From Xenococcaceae cyanobacterium MO_167.B27 (lineage in GTDB: Bacteria; Cyanobacteriota; Cyanobacteriia; Cyanobacteriales; Xenococcaceae): a DNA stretch of 64,000 bases. The notes beneath the pieces are model-generated. The model was not told the origin of the DNA. It ran no database searches and saw only the letters and a list, made by a program, of their open reading frames with translations. Below, one piece after another: positions 44,913 to 54,353 of this stretch. Location of the stretch: positions 1 through 64,000 of the forward strand of contig JASJCP010000028.1 of the NCBI GenBank assembly GCA_030065935.1, given 5' to 3'. A program made the position numbers and the translations under genes. How positions within the stretch are numbered: the first letter of the stretch is position 1; the number at the start of each line of letters is the position of its first letter.

Positions 44913-45774
44913 CAGTACTCAGACGTAACGCAATTTCATCTAGAGCTTTTACTAGGGTGGCATCTGAGCGATTTCGAGGTTGATTAGCGATCGCGCTAAA
45001 GACGAGAGTGCCTTGACGACTTTCTACATAACCAGATAAAGCCCTAACCCCTCTGAGAGTACCTGTTTTGGCTTTTACTGTCCCTTGAGCGGAGGTGTAG
45101 CGCAGACGGTTTTTCAGAGTACCTGTTTGTCCTGCTACGGGTAAAGAGGCTAAAAATATCTCACTACCTCTTGCTGAATACATGGCTCGGAGAGTGTTGA
45201 CCAGAGTTCTTGGGGTTGCTAAATTATTGCGAGATAATCCCGATCCATCCGCCATCCGATAGCCAGCCGAATCGACTCCTATGGTACTAAGAATACTTCT
45301 GACTCTGGAGTAGCCTCCTAAGTAGCGTAACAAAACATCTGCATAACTATTATTACTCCGAAGATTGGTTGTTATTATCCATTCTCGAATGGAGCGAGAA
45401 CGAATTTGTCCTTGAGGATTAAGTTTTTGCAGTGCAGCAGCTGTCACCAATAATTTAATATTAGAAGCAGGAATCATGTAAGAATCAGGATTCCTGCTGT
45501 AGATGGTTGAACCATTTAACGACTGTACTAAAATTGCCCATTTACTACCCTTCAATCCAGGACGTTCTACAATATTATCTATTACTGAGGGAATAAAATG
45601 GGGACAAATACCTGCTCGTTTAGTTTCTGGAGGAGGTACAAAAATTTCAATAGTTTGGCTATTGTAATTTGTCAGATTGGGATTAGCATCAGCTTTTTTG
45701 GCTTTTGTCAGAGTAGTTAAGCTAATGCTTGTCGCGATCGCAGCCAGAGCAAATCCACAACGAAAAAAGTTCAT
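44896..45774 (-). CDS. D-alanyl-D-alanine carboxypeptidase, S13/PBP4-like
   Basis: The 292-residue exported protein has a signal peptide (FALAAIATSISLTTL) and penicillin-binding motifs: SxxK in PASNIKLLVT, SxN in LRSNNSYADV and KTG in VKAKTGTLRGV. It would trim peptidoglycan stem peptides in the periplasm. It is much shorter than E. coli DacB (about 470 residues), lacking the large inserted domain, as in other short cyanobacterial forms. The 3' end overlaps folK. Confidence 0.88.
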   Translation of the reverse strand: MNFFRCGFALAAIATSISLTTLTKAKKADANPNLTNYNSQTIEIFVPPPETKRAGICPHFIPSVIDNIVERPGLKGSKWAILVQSLNGSTIYSRNPDSYMIPASNIKLLVTAAALQKLNPQGQIRSRSIREWIITTNLRSNNSYADVLLRYLGGYSRVRSILSTIGVDSAGYRMADGSGLSRNNLATPRTLVNTLRAMYSARGSEIFLASLPVAGQTGTLKNRLRYTSAQGTVKAKTGTLRGVRALSGYVESRQGTLVFSAIANQPRNRSDATLVKALDEIALRLSTVTSCR

Positions 45775-45981
45775 TGATTGTTGAGGTACTAGAGGTTGAA
45801 CTGTATAGAAATATCTAGTTTAAGAATCTATTACCTGAAAGGCAAAGAGATTAACTGATCTTGTTCTGTAATTTTCCCTGCTTCTCTCTCGCCATCCCAA
45901 ATAATTGCCTGTATCTAGAATAAGTCACCAAATTTTTAAATTATTTTTCACTAATTGTCAAGACAAATTTAATTTTTATTT

Positions 45982-47313
45982 ATGAGCCAATTTCCTAATT
46001 TTCGATTTTCCCTCCAGCCACCTAGATTAAGTAAATCCAGCCAACATCAGTACTTTCAGACGGCAGTACCTTGGTATTTGGTGTTTTTGGTCATTATTAT
46101 TAGCTTATTATCTGGTTGTGAATTTTTAACTAAACAAGAATCGAGTTTGGCACAAGAACAGAAATCTCAATCTTCTGTAATAAAAACTGCCGTTGATGTT
46201 GTTGTAGCATTAGAAGAAAGTTTGAGCCAAGCCCAAGAATATATCGGGACAACTCAACCCATAACAGAATTATCTTTGCGAAGTCAAGTAGCAGGGACTT
46301 TAATTAGTTTATCTGTAGAAGTGGGCGATCAGGTCAGAAGAGGTCAAGTTATAGGTCAAATAGACGATACCCTGTTACTAGCAGCAGTTAATCAAGAAAA
46401 ATCTGAGTTAGCTAGTTTAGAGTCAGAATTAGCTAAAGCCCAGATTGAGGTTAAAAATGCCGAAATTCAAGTTGAGGAAGCCCAAGTTAGACTAGAACAA
46501 GCCGAAAGCGAGCGAGAAAGATATCAAAACTTGGCTGAACAAGGTTTAATCTCGCGACAAGAAGCAGAATCTTTCGCTACTGCTGCTAAAGTAGCTCAAA
46601 AAGCAGTACTTTTGGCGGAAGAATCAGTAAAAATCGCAAGACAGGCTGTTAGCTCCCAAATCGGTCGAGTTGAGGCACAACAATCCGTGGTAGCTGAGTC
46701 AATTCAAAGACAAGCATATACCAAGTTGATCGCAGAAACTACAGGAATTGTGACTCATAAGGTTAGTGAGCCAGGAAATTTGGTGCGAGAAGGGGAAGAA
46801 ATCCTCAAAATTGGTGATTTTAACCCCATTAAAGTCGTCGTACCTTTATCGGAATTAGATTTGGATCGTGTAACTGCGGGACAAACTGTAGCAGTAAAAT
46901 TAGATGCTTTTCCCGAAAGCAATTTTTCGGGTCGAGTTAACCGCATTGCACCAGTATCTAATGTGGCTACGAGACAAATTCCCATCGAAATTGTGATCCC
47001 TAATCCCGATAATGTGATTAAAGGTGGCTTACTAACTAGAGTAAGTTTTATGAAGTCTGGGATCTCCCAGGTAGCTATTTCCGAATCTGCTGTAATTGAA
47101 GAAGATGGCAAAAACTACGTCTTTGTTGTGGCTCAAGAAAACTCCCAGAAAAGAGAGGCTGTAGTAACTAAGCGAGAAGTAGAGTTAGGAACTCGCGCTA
47201 ACCAAAAGGTTGCTATTCTTAAAGGAGTTGAATCGGGAGAAAAAGTAGTTCTCCGTAGTAGTCAACCCCTCAATGATGGGGAAACTGTTGGTTTAAGCAT
47301 CATTTCCGAATAG
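45982..47313 (+). CDS. Efflux periplasmic adaptor (HlyD/RND membrane-fusion protein)
   Basis: The 443-residue protein has an N-terminal membrane span with lipobox-like LLSGCEF, so it is inner-membrane anchored. A lipoyl-like half (VAGTLISLSVEVGDQVRRGQVIG) precedes a coiled-coil hairpin (about 145-235, LESELAKAQIEVKNAEIQV). The second lipoyl half (TGIVTHKVSEPGNLVREGE) and the beta-barrel (VVPLSELDLDRVTAGQTV) follow. Such adaptors link a pump to an outer-membrane channel. No pump gene follows; the next gene is on the opposite strand. Confidence 0.9.
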   Translation: MSQFPNFRFSLQPPRLSKSSQHQYFQTAVPWYLVFLVIIISLLSGCEFLTKQESSLAQEQKSQSSVIKTAVDVVVALEESLSQAQEYIGTTQPITELSLRSQVAGTLISLSVEVGDQVRRGQVIGQIDDTLLLAAVNQEKSELASLESELAKAQIEVKNAEIQVEEAQVRLEQAESERERYQNLAEQGLISRQEAESFATAAKVAQKAVLLAEESVKIARQAVSSQIGRVEAQQSVVAESIQRQAYTKLIAETTGIVTHKVSEPGNLVREGEEILKIGDFNPIKVVVPLSELDLDRVTAGQTVAVKLDAFPESNFSGRVNRIAPVSNVATRQIPIEIVIPNPDNVIKGGLLTRVSFMKSGISQVAISESAVIEEDGKNYVFVVAQENSQKREAVVTKREVELGTRANQKVAILKGVESGEKVVLRSSQPLNDGETVGLSIISE

Positions 47314-47337
47314 ACAATTTTTTGAACCCAGTTAATT

Positions 47338-47649
47338 TCAATCTCTCTCTCCTTCGGTATATTTAGGATGTATTTGTTCTGCTTCAGGACATTCATCAGC
47401 AATTGGTAGTTCTGAGTTATTTTTAGAAACAGAGGCAAGTTTTCTCATTACAGAGCCAATACTATCAAGACGTACCATCTCTTCCCAAGAACTAATTTCA
47501 TCATCTTCTTCGGTTTCATAGCGGATGGTGACTAAATCTCCTTCAAAGTCAACAATTTGACCGTTATCAATCCATCTCTGTTGATCCCGCAAGAAAATGC
47601 AAACCTCACGACCGTCCTGATAAAGTTGATAAATCTTGCGGTGTAGCAT
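47338..47649 (-). CDS. Conserved cyanobacterial small protein, DUF6679-like
   Basis: The 103-residue protein begins MLHRKIYQLYQDGREVCIF and continues LRDQQRWIDNGQIVDFEGDLVTIRYE, which looks like a small beta-barrel. An acidic stretch (ETEEDDEISSWEEMV) and a variable tail follow. I associate this N-terminus with an uncharacterised family conserved in cyanobacteria. The name is from memory and tentative. No membrane span or signal. Confidence 0.65.
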   Translation of the reverse strand: MLHRKIYQLYQDGREVCIFLRDQQRWIDNGQIVDFEGDLVTIRYETEEDDEISSWEEMVRLDSIGSVMRKLASVSKNNSELPIADECPEAEQIHPKYTEGERD

Positions 47650-47811
47650 CGCTTTCTCCTATACAAATAACCCCTATTTTAGTGATTACCTTTGATGTTG
47701 ATATTGCTATTGTGACATAAAGTGAAGGATCAAGAGCAAAAAATGACTCGTAAAATTAGCTATTTTTAAAACCTCAGTTTGACAGACTACATTAGAAATT
47801 AACCATAGAAG

Positions 47812-47865
47812 CCTGAAAAATCAAGAGTTCTACCTCTTGTGGAAGATTCAGTTCAGGATTTTTTT
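47812..47865 (+). terminator. Orphan terminator-like hairpin
   Basis: CCTGAA/TTCAGG encloses CAAGAG-TTCTAC-CTCTTG and is followed by ATTTTTTT on the plus strand. No plus-strand gene lies directly upstream; the preceding gene is on the minus strand. The rest of 47650-48217 has no ORF and no other clear signal. Confidence 0.45.
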
Positions 47866-48217
47866 ATTTTTCCCTATAACCTATTCCCAGCTTAAGTTAG
47901 ACTCCAATTAAATTACTGATAATTGATAGGGCGATAATTGGTAATTGATTTAGTTGGTATAATTACGTAAACAAAATTTGTTAAGGAATTTTGTTAAGTG
48001 TTTTCTCTGAGAAAGACCCAAAATTTTGAGAAAATTCCCCTGTTCATCACAATTAATTAAACTGTTTGAATAATCCTCTTGATTGTAACAGTTAAATTAA
48101 GGTAAAGCAGGGCTGGGAAATGACACTTACTAAGCAGTTTGGATAATTCCTCCCTAACCCAGGTCATAAATAACTTATGCTATTAATCCCAGCAGCTAAA
48201 CATACAAGATATCGTCA

Positions 48218-49516
48218 TTGATTCAAGACAATATTAATTTTCTTACAGATGGCTTGGCATCGGAAAATTTAACTAAATTAGTATCAGGGAAATATGTAGA
48301 TTTTGTTGGAGCAAGTCTAGTTTCTCGGATATTTATGAAGTCAAAAAAACCATTATCTATGAAGCATTCACAAAGAGCAATAAATCACCAACAGACAATA
48401 AATTATGTACCATTATTCATTGCACCTGCTCAAGTTTTGCGAGGGGAGAATATCTTGAGCCAGTCGGGAGTAGCGATCGCAGCTTTGGGGAAACGACCTC
48501 TAGTAGTGGGAGGAAATCACACTTTAGAGATGATTCAACCCCATCTAAAACCAATAATTCAAGAATATAAGTTAGAAACAGCGAGAGCTAGCTATCTTCC
48601 TGATTGTACAGAATCCTCTTTAATGAAGTTGCGAGAAACTGCCACAACTCACAAAGCTGATTTTATTATCGGTGTTGGTGGGGGAAAAGCTCTAGATACT
48701 GCTAAATTATTGGCTCATCAGTGTCAAATACCCGTAGTTACTATTGCTACTTCTGGTGCTACTTGTGCAGCTTGGACAGCACTATCAAATATTTATTCTG
48801 AAACCTCAGCCTTTCAGTATGATGTAACCTTGGCACGTTGTCCCGATTTACTGATTCTAGACTATAGTTTGATTCGTACTGCTCCTCAAAGGACTTTAGT
48901 TGCAGGAATTGGAGATGCGATCGCCAAATGGTATGAAGCTTCTGTCAGTAGTGGCAATTCTAACGCCACTTTAACCATCGCAGCAGTGCAGCAAGCCAGA
49001 ATTTTACGAGATATTTTATTCCAAAAATCTTCAGCAGCTTTAGAAAACGATCAGGGAGATGATTGGCGCGAAGTAATAGACGCTACAGTGTTATTAGCTG
49101 GTGTAATTGGAGGTATTGGCGGAGCAAATTGTCGGACGGTTGCTGCTCACGCAGTTCACAATGGTTTGACCCATATTCAGTCTGCTCACCACGCCCTACA
49201 CGGGGAAAAAGTAGCTTATGGGATTTTAGTTCAATTGCGTCTTGAGGAAATGATCCAAGGAAATCAATTAGCAGTCTCAGCCAGAAAACAATTACTAGAA
49301 TTTTACAAGGATATCGGTTTGCCACAGACCCTAGAAGATTTGGGTTTAGGGCATATTAGTCTTTCACAACTGCGTCAATCCGCAGAGGTAGCTTGTCAAC
49401 CTAATTCTGACATTCATCGCCTACCTTTTTCCGTATCTCCAGAGCAACTTATGGCTGCAATGGTTTCTACTAAGGAGTTAGTAGAATCTCCTGTAGGAAG
49501 AGAAACACCAGCGTAA
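48218..49516 (+). CDS. Iron-containing alcohol/glycerol dehydrogenase-like protein
   Basis: The tracked TTG start gives 432 residues, but the family N-terminus (PLFIAPAQVLRGENIL) begins about 60 residues in. ATG 48335 or 48359 is therefore more likely, giving about 386-394 residues. The core has the nucleotide-binding GVGGGKALDTAKLLA, SGATCAAWTALS, and metal-binding residues in AGIGDAIAKWYEA, AHAVHNGLTH and HHALHGEKVAYG. It is close to glycerol dehydrogenase and glycerol-1-phosphate dehydrogenase relatives; the substrate is unknown. Its 3' end overlaps the CPBP gene by 47 bp. Confidence 0.82.
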   Translation: MIQDNINFLTDGLASENLTKLVSGKYVDFVGASLVSRIFMKSKKPLSMKHSQRAINHQQTINYVPLFIAPAQVLRGENILSQSGVAIAALGKRPLVVGGNHTLEMIQPHLKPIIQEYKLETARASYLPDCTESSLMKLRETATTHKADFIIGVGGGKALDTAKLLAHQCQIPVVTIATSGATCAAWTALSNIYSETSAFQYDVTLARCPDLLILDYSLIRTAPQRTLVAGIGDAIAKWYEASVSSGNSNATLTIAAVQQARILRDILFQKSSAALENDQGDDWREVIDATVLLAGVIGGIGGANCRTVAAHAVHNGLTHIQSAHHALHGEKVAYGILVQLRLEEMIQGNQLAVSARKQLLEFYKDIGLPQTLEDLGLGHISLSQLRQSAEVACQPNSDIHRLPFSVSPEQLMAAMVSTKELVESPVGRETPA

Positions 49517-50309
49517 TTAATAAACAGAAAATACCCGCTAATCCAGCTAAAGGTTGTTGACTAATACCAGTTATCCAGGGCTTCTCAGGTTGTTTGTAGG
49601 TTACTATCTCAGCCGAGTCTAGACAAGATAAACCCCAAATCCAGCCTGTATGCAAGCCCCAAGCTAAACCGAGACTTCCGTTGTCTGCTAATCTTGCTCC
49701 TACTAAAACCATCCCCATCAGCCACAAACCAGGGATTTGGGGAACAGTAGTTTTTCTTTCCCAAACTAGGTGTAATAGTGCAAAAAGTAAGCTAGAAATT
49801 ATTGCTGCTGACCAATAAGGGTAATCTTTATCTAACTCACTCAGAATAAAACCGCGAAATACTATCTCTTCAACTATCCCTATTGCTAATCCCAAAACCA
49901 AAATTGGTAGTGCATTAGCTAAGAGTTGTGGGCGGTTTTCCCAATTCCAATTTACTAAACCCAAAACCGACTCTAGGGAAAATACAATTATTAAGGTAGC
50001 TACTGCTAATATCAGACCGCTCACCAGAGAAATAAATATGTCCCAACTTACCCCCAAATCAGCAAAAGAAAACCCTTGTTGTCTAATTATGAACCAAATA
50101 ATTACAGGGGCTAGGGGATAAAGAGATGCCAGAAAAAGTATTTTTTGTTTGACAGTCAAAGGGCTAGCTAGTTGATAGTTAATCAATTTAGCTAGAGGTA
50201 GAGCAATGGGTAGCCAGGCGATGACCCAAGCAGCAAAAAAAATAATTATGGTAAGTGGGGATGAAACCATCATCAAAAGCCATAAAGTGAAAATCACCTT
50301 TGGAATCAA
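49470..50309 (-). CDS. CPBP intramembrane metalloprotease
   Basis: The 279-residue protein has about eight hydrophobic helices. The catalytic motifs of the CPBP (CAAX-protease/bacteriocin-processing) family are visible: EEIVFRGFILSEL, the FALLHLVW helix and GLHTGWIWGLSCL. These proteases cut substrates within the membrane. In cyanobacteria their substrates are mostly unknown. The extreme 3' end overlaps the convergent dehydrogenase gene. Confidence 0.87.
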   Translation of the reverse strand: MIPKVIFTLWLLMMVSSPLTIIIFFAAWVIAWLPIALPLAKLINYQLASPLTVKQKILFLASLYPLAPVIIWFIIRQQGFSFADLGVSWDIFISLVSGLILAVATLIIVFSLESVLGLVNWNWENRPQLLANALPILVLGLAIGIVEEIVFRGFILSELDKDYPYWSAAIISSLLFALLHLVWERKTTVPQIPGLWLMGMVLVGARLADNGSLGLAWGLHTGWIWGLSCLDSAEIVTYKQPEKPWITGISQQPLAGLAGIFCLLITLVFLFLQEILLTP

Positions 50310-50345
50310 AGGCGATTAATTTATGAAAAATTCCTACATCGAGGA

Positions 50346-50738
50346 CTAGTTTTCATCATCAGTATCATCATCACTATCAACTTGTTTTAGGTGAATGTGT
50401 TTGTAACCTAATTTGATTTCAAATTTATCACCCTCTTTCAAGTTCATAGCCTGAGTGTAGGTAGAACCAATAACAATTTGACCATTTTTATGAACACTGA
50501 CTTTGTAAGTAGGTTCTCTACCGCGTCCGTCTTTTGCTCCTTCTGGATCTAGAGGAACGCCTCTTGCAGCTAGAACTGCATCGTAAAAGTCAGTTAAATT
50601 GACACGGGTTTGATTGTCTTTTGTAATAGTGTAATATCCACAGCGTTTTGCTGTTTCTCGTCTGGGTAAGTGAGAAAGCTCTTTTACTTTTTGAAGTAGT
50701 GCCTTTCCTGTTAAAGCAGTAGTGGCGGTTTCAGTCAT
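50346..50738 (-). CDS. cyAbrB transcriptional regulator, cyAbrB1 type
   Basis: The natural start is MTETATTALTGKALL (ATG 50738), not the tracked 50783, giving 130 residues. The sequence KVKELSHLPRRETAKRCGYYT and the C-terminal VSVHKNGQIVIGSTYTQAM match the cyanobacterial AbrB proteins of the Sll0359/CalA group. These DNA-binding proteins regulate carbon and nitrogen metabolism and are often essential. The AbrB swapped-hairpin DNA-binding domain is at the C-terminal end. A GAGGACAAAT-like ribosome-binding region precedes the start. Confidence 0.9.
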   Translation of the reverse strand: MTETATTALTGKALLQKVKELSHLPRRETAKRCGYYTITKDNQTRVNLTDFYDAVLAARGVPLDPEGAKDGRGREPTYKVSVHKNGQIVIGSTYTQAMNLKEGDKFEIKLGYKHIHLKQVDSDDDTDDEN

Positions 50739-50783
50739 GATTTTTAAATTTGTCCTCTTACTTTTTTGAGTTTGCCAACTCAA

Positions 50784-51470
50784 TGAGTATATTATAAATT
50801 GACCCTATAAAAAATATACCTCTAAATATCAAGATTGTCACAATATTATTGTAAGAGTTTGGATTTTTTTTAGAATATGGTCAGCTAAAATTTGCCCTTA
50901 TACTTATCCACAAAACCATGAAAGTCTTTAAATGTTCTATGTTTTATTGCTATATCTTGCTTTGGGTAATTTCTGTATAGATTGATATTTTAAATACCTG
51001 ATTTGTACGAGGGGCAGTGATTGCAACAGAGTGAAAGTACTTAATTGCACCATTCAATCAATATTAAGAACATAAAAGACCCTTAGTAAAATTTTCGATA
51101 AGAAACATATGTTATTGATTGTAAATATTTTGCAATATCAGTTAATATTTTTTCCCTAAATTATTGAACAGGGGGGACTAGAGGACTGGGGAGATTGGGA
51201 ATTGGGGAATTAGGGAATTAGGGACTTGGGGAGATTAGGGGAATTGGGGAAATAAGGCTGATTACTTATTCATCCGCAAATCTTTCATCCCTCACTGATA
51301 ACTGATAACTGTTCACTGCTAACTACTAACTGATAACTGCTCACTGTTCACTGATGAGTGATGAGTGATAACTGATGAGTGATAACTGATGAGTGATTAC
51401 TGGTTGGGTGATGAGCAATCAACTTTTCATCAATCGCAAAGCGACTACCGAAGGTCTCAACAATCAACTA
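50784..51470. repeat. Gene-free spacer ending in dense tandem repeats
   Basis: The first half is AT-rich and featureless. From 51170, GGGGAGATTGGGAATT and GGAATTAGGGA units follow, then AACTGTTCACTGCT and TGATGAGTGATAACTGATGAG repeats to 51400. These STRR tracts carry no ORF. Confidence 0.7.
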
Positions 51471-52241
51471 TTAACAAAAACCAGACAAACGGAATAAATG
51501 AGAATGTTCGGGATGATAGAGACGAGAGCGAGCATCAGTAACTTTCCCTAGTGCAGGACTGATAATGTATAAGGTAGTGCGAATCAAATTATTTTCTTGG
51601 CTAACAGATGCCATATCTTCTAGATTAACTAGCCAGATTTTTTCGTCTTGCCATCCGATACGAAAACAAATAGCTACGGTCGTATCTGGGGGATAGTGTT
51701 GTAATAGTTTGGCTTGGGATTTTTCTACATGACGCGCAGCTAAATAGAGACAGAGACTAGCTTGGTGTGCTGCTAGACTCGCTAAATCTTCAGTATCGGG
51801 GACGGCGGAGGCTTGACCGCTAACACGGGTTAAAATGATAGTCTGGACAAGTTCTGGTACGGTTAATTCAGTGGAAAGTTTGGCAGCAGCAGCTTGAAAA
51901 GCACTAATTCCAGGGATTAACTCAAAGGCAATTCCTGCTTCTAATAATTGCTTCATTTGTTCGGCGATCGCACTATACAGGGTCAAGTCACCAGAGTGCA
52001 AACGCACTACAGTCAGGTTTTGTTTTACTCTGTCAATCATCAGAGGGACTATATCTTCTAGGGTTTTATTTCCTGTCCGAATTAACTCTGCATCGGGACG
52101 GACATCCTGTAAGATTTGTTTGGGGACAAGAGAGTCTGCATAGAGGATGACATCTGCTTGAGATAAGATGCGATAGGCTTTTAGGGTGAGTAATTCAGGA
52201 TCGCCTGGACCTGCGCCAATGATATATACTTTTGGTTTCAT
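51471..52241 (-). CDS. cobM: Precorrin-4 C11-methyltransferase
   Basis: CobM (CbiF) methylates C11 of precorrin-4 in cobalamin (vitamin B12 or pseudo-B12) synthesis. The 256-residue protein has the SAM-dependent uroporphyrin-III methylase fold: VYIIGAGPGDPELLTLKAYRIL, the LYADSLVP motif, VRLHSGDLTLYSAI and PGISAFQAAAAKLS. No other cob gene or B12 riboswitch is near. A heptamer STRR forms its upstream region. Confidence 0.94.
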   Translation of the reverse strand: MKPKVYIIGAGPGDPELLTLKAYRILSQADVILYADSLVPKQILQDVRPDAELIRTGNKTLEDIVPLMIDRVKQNLTVVRLHSGDLTLYSAIAEQMKQLLEAGIAFELIPGISAFQAAAAKLSTELTVPELVQTIILTRVSGQASAVPDTEDLASLAAHQASLCLYLAARHVEKSQAKLLQHYPPDTTVAICFRIGWQDEKIWLVNLEDMASVSQENNLIRTTLYIISPALGKVTDARSRLYHPEHSHLFRLSGFC

Positions 52242-52244
52242 GGG

Positions 52245-52288
52245 GTTAATTGTTAGTGGTTAGTGGTTAGTGGTTAATTGTTAATTGC
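52245..52288. repeat. STRR heptamers upstream of cobM
   Basis: TTAGTGG and TTAATTG units repeat directly 5' of the cobM start. Confidence 0.75.
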
Positions 52289-52342
52289 TGATGGATCGTG
52301 AATTACTGATTACTTATTCCTTCATCCTTCATCCTTCATCCT

Positions 52343-53179
52343 TTATCTTTCTTCCCTCCCTTTGACATCTGGTAGGGGACGTTTTAGTATATAGAGCCAA
52401 ATTAAGCCTAAACTCCCCAACGCGATCGCCCCTAAACTTACTACTTGAGCAATTCTTAGAAACCCTAACATCAAACTGTCAGTGCGTAAGGCTTCAATCC
52501 AAAAACGACCGATACTATAGGCTATGAGATAGACAAAAGTAAGAGTCCCTACTTTGAGCTTGTTTTGATGTTTTAAGCCCCAAAAGAATAAAGTAATTAA
52601 TAAGATAAATACTCCTATATTCCAGAGAGACTCGTATAAAAAAGTAGGATGAAAGTAATCATAGTTTATATATTCTAAAGGACGATTAGCGGGAGGGATA
52701 AATAGTTTCCAAGGTAAATCAGTTGGTCTGCCAAAAGCTTCAGAATTAAAAAAGTTTCCCCATCTACCGATCGCCTGTCCTAATATTAGAGAGGGAACTA
52801 CTAAATCGATTAATTGCCACATAGATACTCTGTTGATTCTAGAAAAAATCATTGTTGCAATTGTGCCACCGATTATCGCCCCGTGAATCGCAATTCCTCC
52901 TTTCCAAACAGCGATAATATCTTCTGGTCGATTGACATATTCTTGCCATTGAAATAAGACATAATAAATTCTGGCACATGGTATTGCTCCGATAACTAAC
53001 CAGATTGTTAAGTCTATTATTAATTCTGGATCGACTTTTCTTAGTTTGGCTAAATTTTGAGCTACAGTGATACCAATTAATACTGCCGAAGCAATTAATA
53101 ATCCGTACCATCGGAGAGTAATAAAGCCCAAATCAAAAATTATGGGTCCTGGGGATTGGAATTTAAAAGCGAATAACAT
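52343..53179 (-). CDS. lgt: Prolipoprotein diacylglyceryl transferase
   Basis: Lgt attaches diacylglycerol to the lipobox cysteine of prolipoproteins in the inner membrane. The 278-residue protein has seven predicted spans, the signature [16 protein letters not shown], and the conserved [19 protein letters not shown] and [13 protein letters not shown] motifs. It ends a few bp from tilS on the same strand (about 14 bp apart), so the two may be co-transcribed. It could process the DctP-like and adaptor lipoproteins of this window. Confidence 0.95.
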   Translation of the reverse strand: MLFAFKFQSPGPIIFDLGFITLRWYGLLIASAVLIGITVAQNLAKLRKVDPELIIDLTIWLVIGAIPCARIYYVLFQWQEYVNRPEDIIAVWKGGIAIHGAIIGGTIATMIFSRINRVSMWQLIDLVVPSLILGQAIGRWGNFFNSEAFGRPTDLPWKLFIPPANRPLEYINYDYFHPTFLYESLWNIGVFILLITLFFWGLKHQNKLKVGTLTFVYLIAYSIGRFWIEALRTDSLMLGFLRIAQVVSLGAIALGSLGLIWLYILKRPLPDVKGREER

Positions 53180-53193
53180 AGTTAAATTATAGG

Positions 53194-54234
53194 TTAAAGA
53201 CTATAGTGGCGAAAAATAATCCATTCTCCTGAAACTTCCGCGATCACACCACCAGGCATGGTGGAAGTGCGACTTTTATTAGGAGCATCAATTAAATTAC
53301 AAACTGCTTCTATTTCTGCAAAAGTAGGATATTGCTGGATAATTTGAGGTAAAAATTGTCGGATAATTCTTCTTTGTAATGCTAAAGGAACATCTCTAAG
53401 GATATAGCGATTTAGTTTGTCATCTCTTCCTGTTTTTACTTTTATTAATAACTCTTGTGCCTGTGCTTCTAAATATTCTACGTCAGCTTTTAATAATTCT
53501 GCGGTTTGGGCGAGAGAGTTTTCCACTTGAGGATTAAAATTATCTTGCAAATAAGGAATTAAATCCCCTCTAATCCTATTCCGAGCATATTTTTTATTCT
53601 CATTAGCAGCATCTAACCAAATAGGTAATTGAAATTGCTGACAAAATTCTAAAGTTTCTCGACGGGTAAAGTCTAAAATCGGGCGAATTAATTGGATGTC
53701 TGGAGTCAGAAACCTTTGCCAACTCAGAGAGGTTAAGCCATCAAGTCCAGCACCACGAATTAAATTGTATAAAAAAGTTTCAGCGCGATCGCTTTTTGTG
53801 TGGGCAGTAACAATATATTTAAAGTTATATTCTTCTGCAATTTCTACTAAGGCTTGATATCGCCATTTTCTGGCTGCTGCTTCTGTTTCTTTTAAATTTT
53901 GAGCTACTTTAAGATAAAAAGGTAAATTATGATTTTGGGCTAATTCTCTCACATGATCTGATATTCCAGCATCTGTTGACCAACCATGATCGCAATGAGC
54001 TATAGCTAAATTCCATTGCCATTTAGGTTGTAAATCTAATAGTAATTTTGTTAAACATAAAGAGTCTTGTCCTCCAGATAGAGCAATTAAAATTTTAGTT
54101 TTTTTAGGTAATAAACTTGTTTTTTTCAGAGTTTGATGTAATCTAGCGTGGAATATTGTCCAACAATCTCGGCGTTGCTGTGGTGTGTGGAGATTCCGCC
54201 CAAGACCAGGCACTTTGCGATCGCTATTTTTCAT
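53194..54234 (-). CDS. tilS: tRNA(Ile)-lysidine synthetase
   Basis: TilS converts C34 of the CAU-anticodon isoleucine tRNA to lysidine, allowing AUA decoding. The 346-residue protein has the PP-loop [18 protein letters not shown], the HCDHGW motif, the RxxRYQ region [13 protein letters not shown] and the [25 protein letters not shown] motif, followed by [11 protein letters not shown]. It is the first gene before lgt. Length is standard for the cyanobacterial short form. Confidence 0.95.
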   Translation of the reverse strand: MKNSDRKVPGLGRNLHTPQQRRDCWTIFHARLHQTLKKTSLLPKKTKILIALSGGQDSLCLTKLLLDLQPKWQWNLAIAHCDHGWSTDAGISDHVRELAQNHNLPFYLKVAQNLKETEAAARKWRYQALVEIAEEYNFKYIVTAHTKSDRAETFLYNLIRGAGLDGLTSLSWQRFLTPDIQLIRPILDFTRRETLEFCQQFQLPIWLDAANENKKYARNRIRGDLIPYLQDNFNPQVENSLAQTAELLKADVEYLEAQAQELLIKVKTGRDDKLNRYILRDVPLALQRRIIRQFLPQIIQQYPTFAEIEAVCNLIDAPNKSRTSTMPGGVIAEVSGEWIIFRHYSL

Positions 54235-54353
54235 AAGAATCTCATAAAATTATCCTAATATGGCAATCAATATGTTTTATTGTATTGAATGACAAAATAC
54301 AGTTTAATATAATTAAGATATAAGTTGATTTTTTAAACAACTAAGCTGTTTAT

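Noticed and set aside
51285-51420. Regular repeats considered as a CRISPR array
   Set aside because: Units are direct short tandem repeats without unique spacers of constant length, so STRR and not CRISPR.
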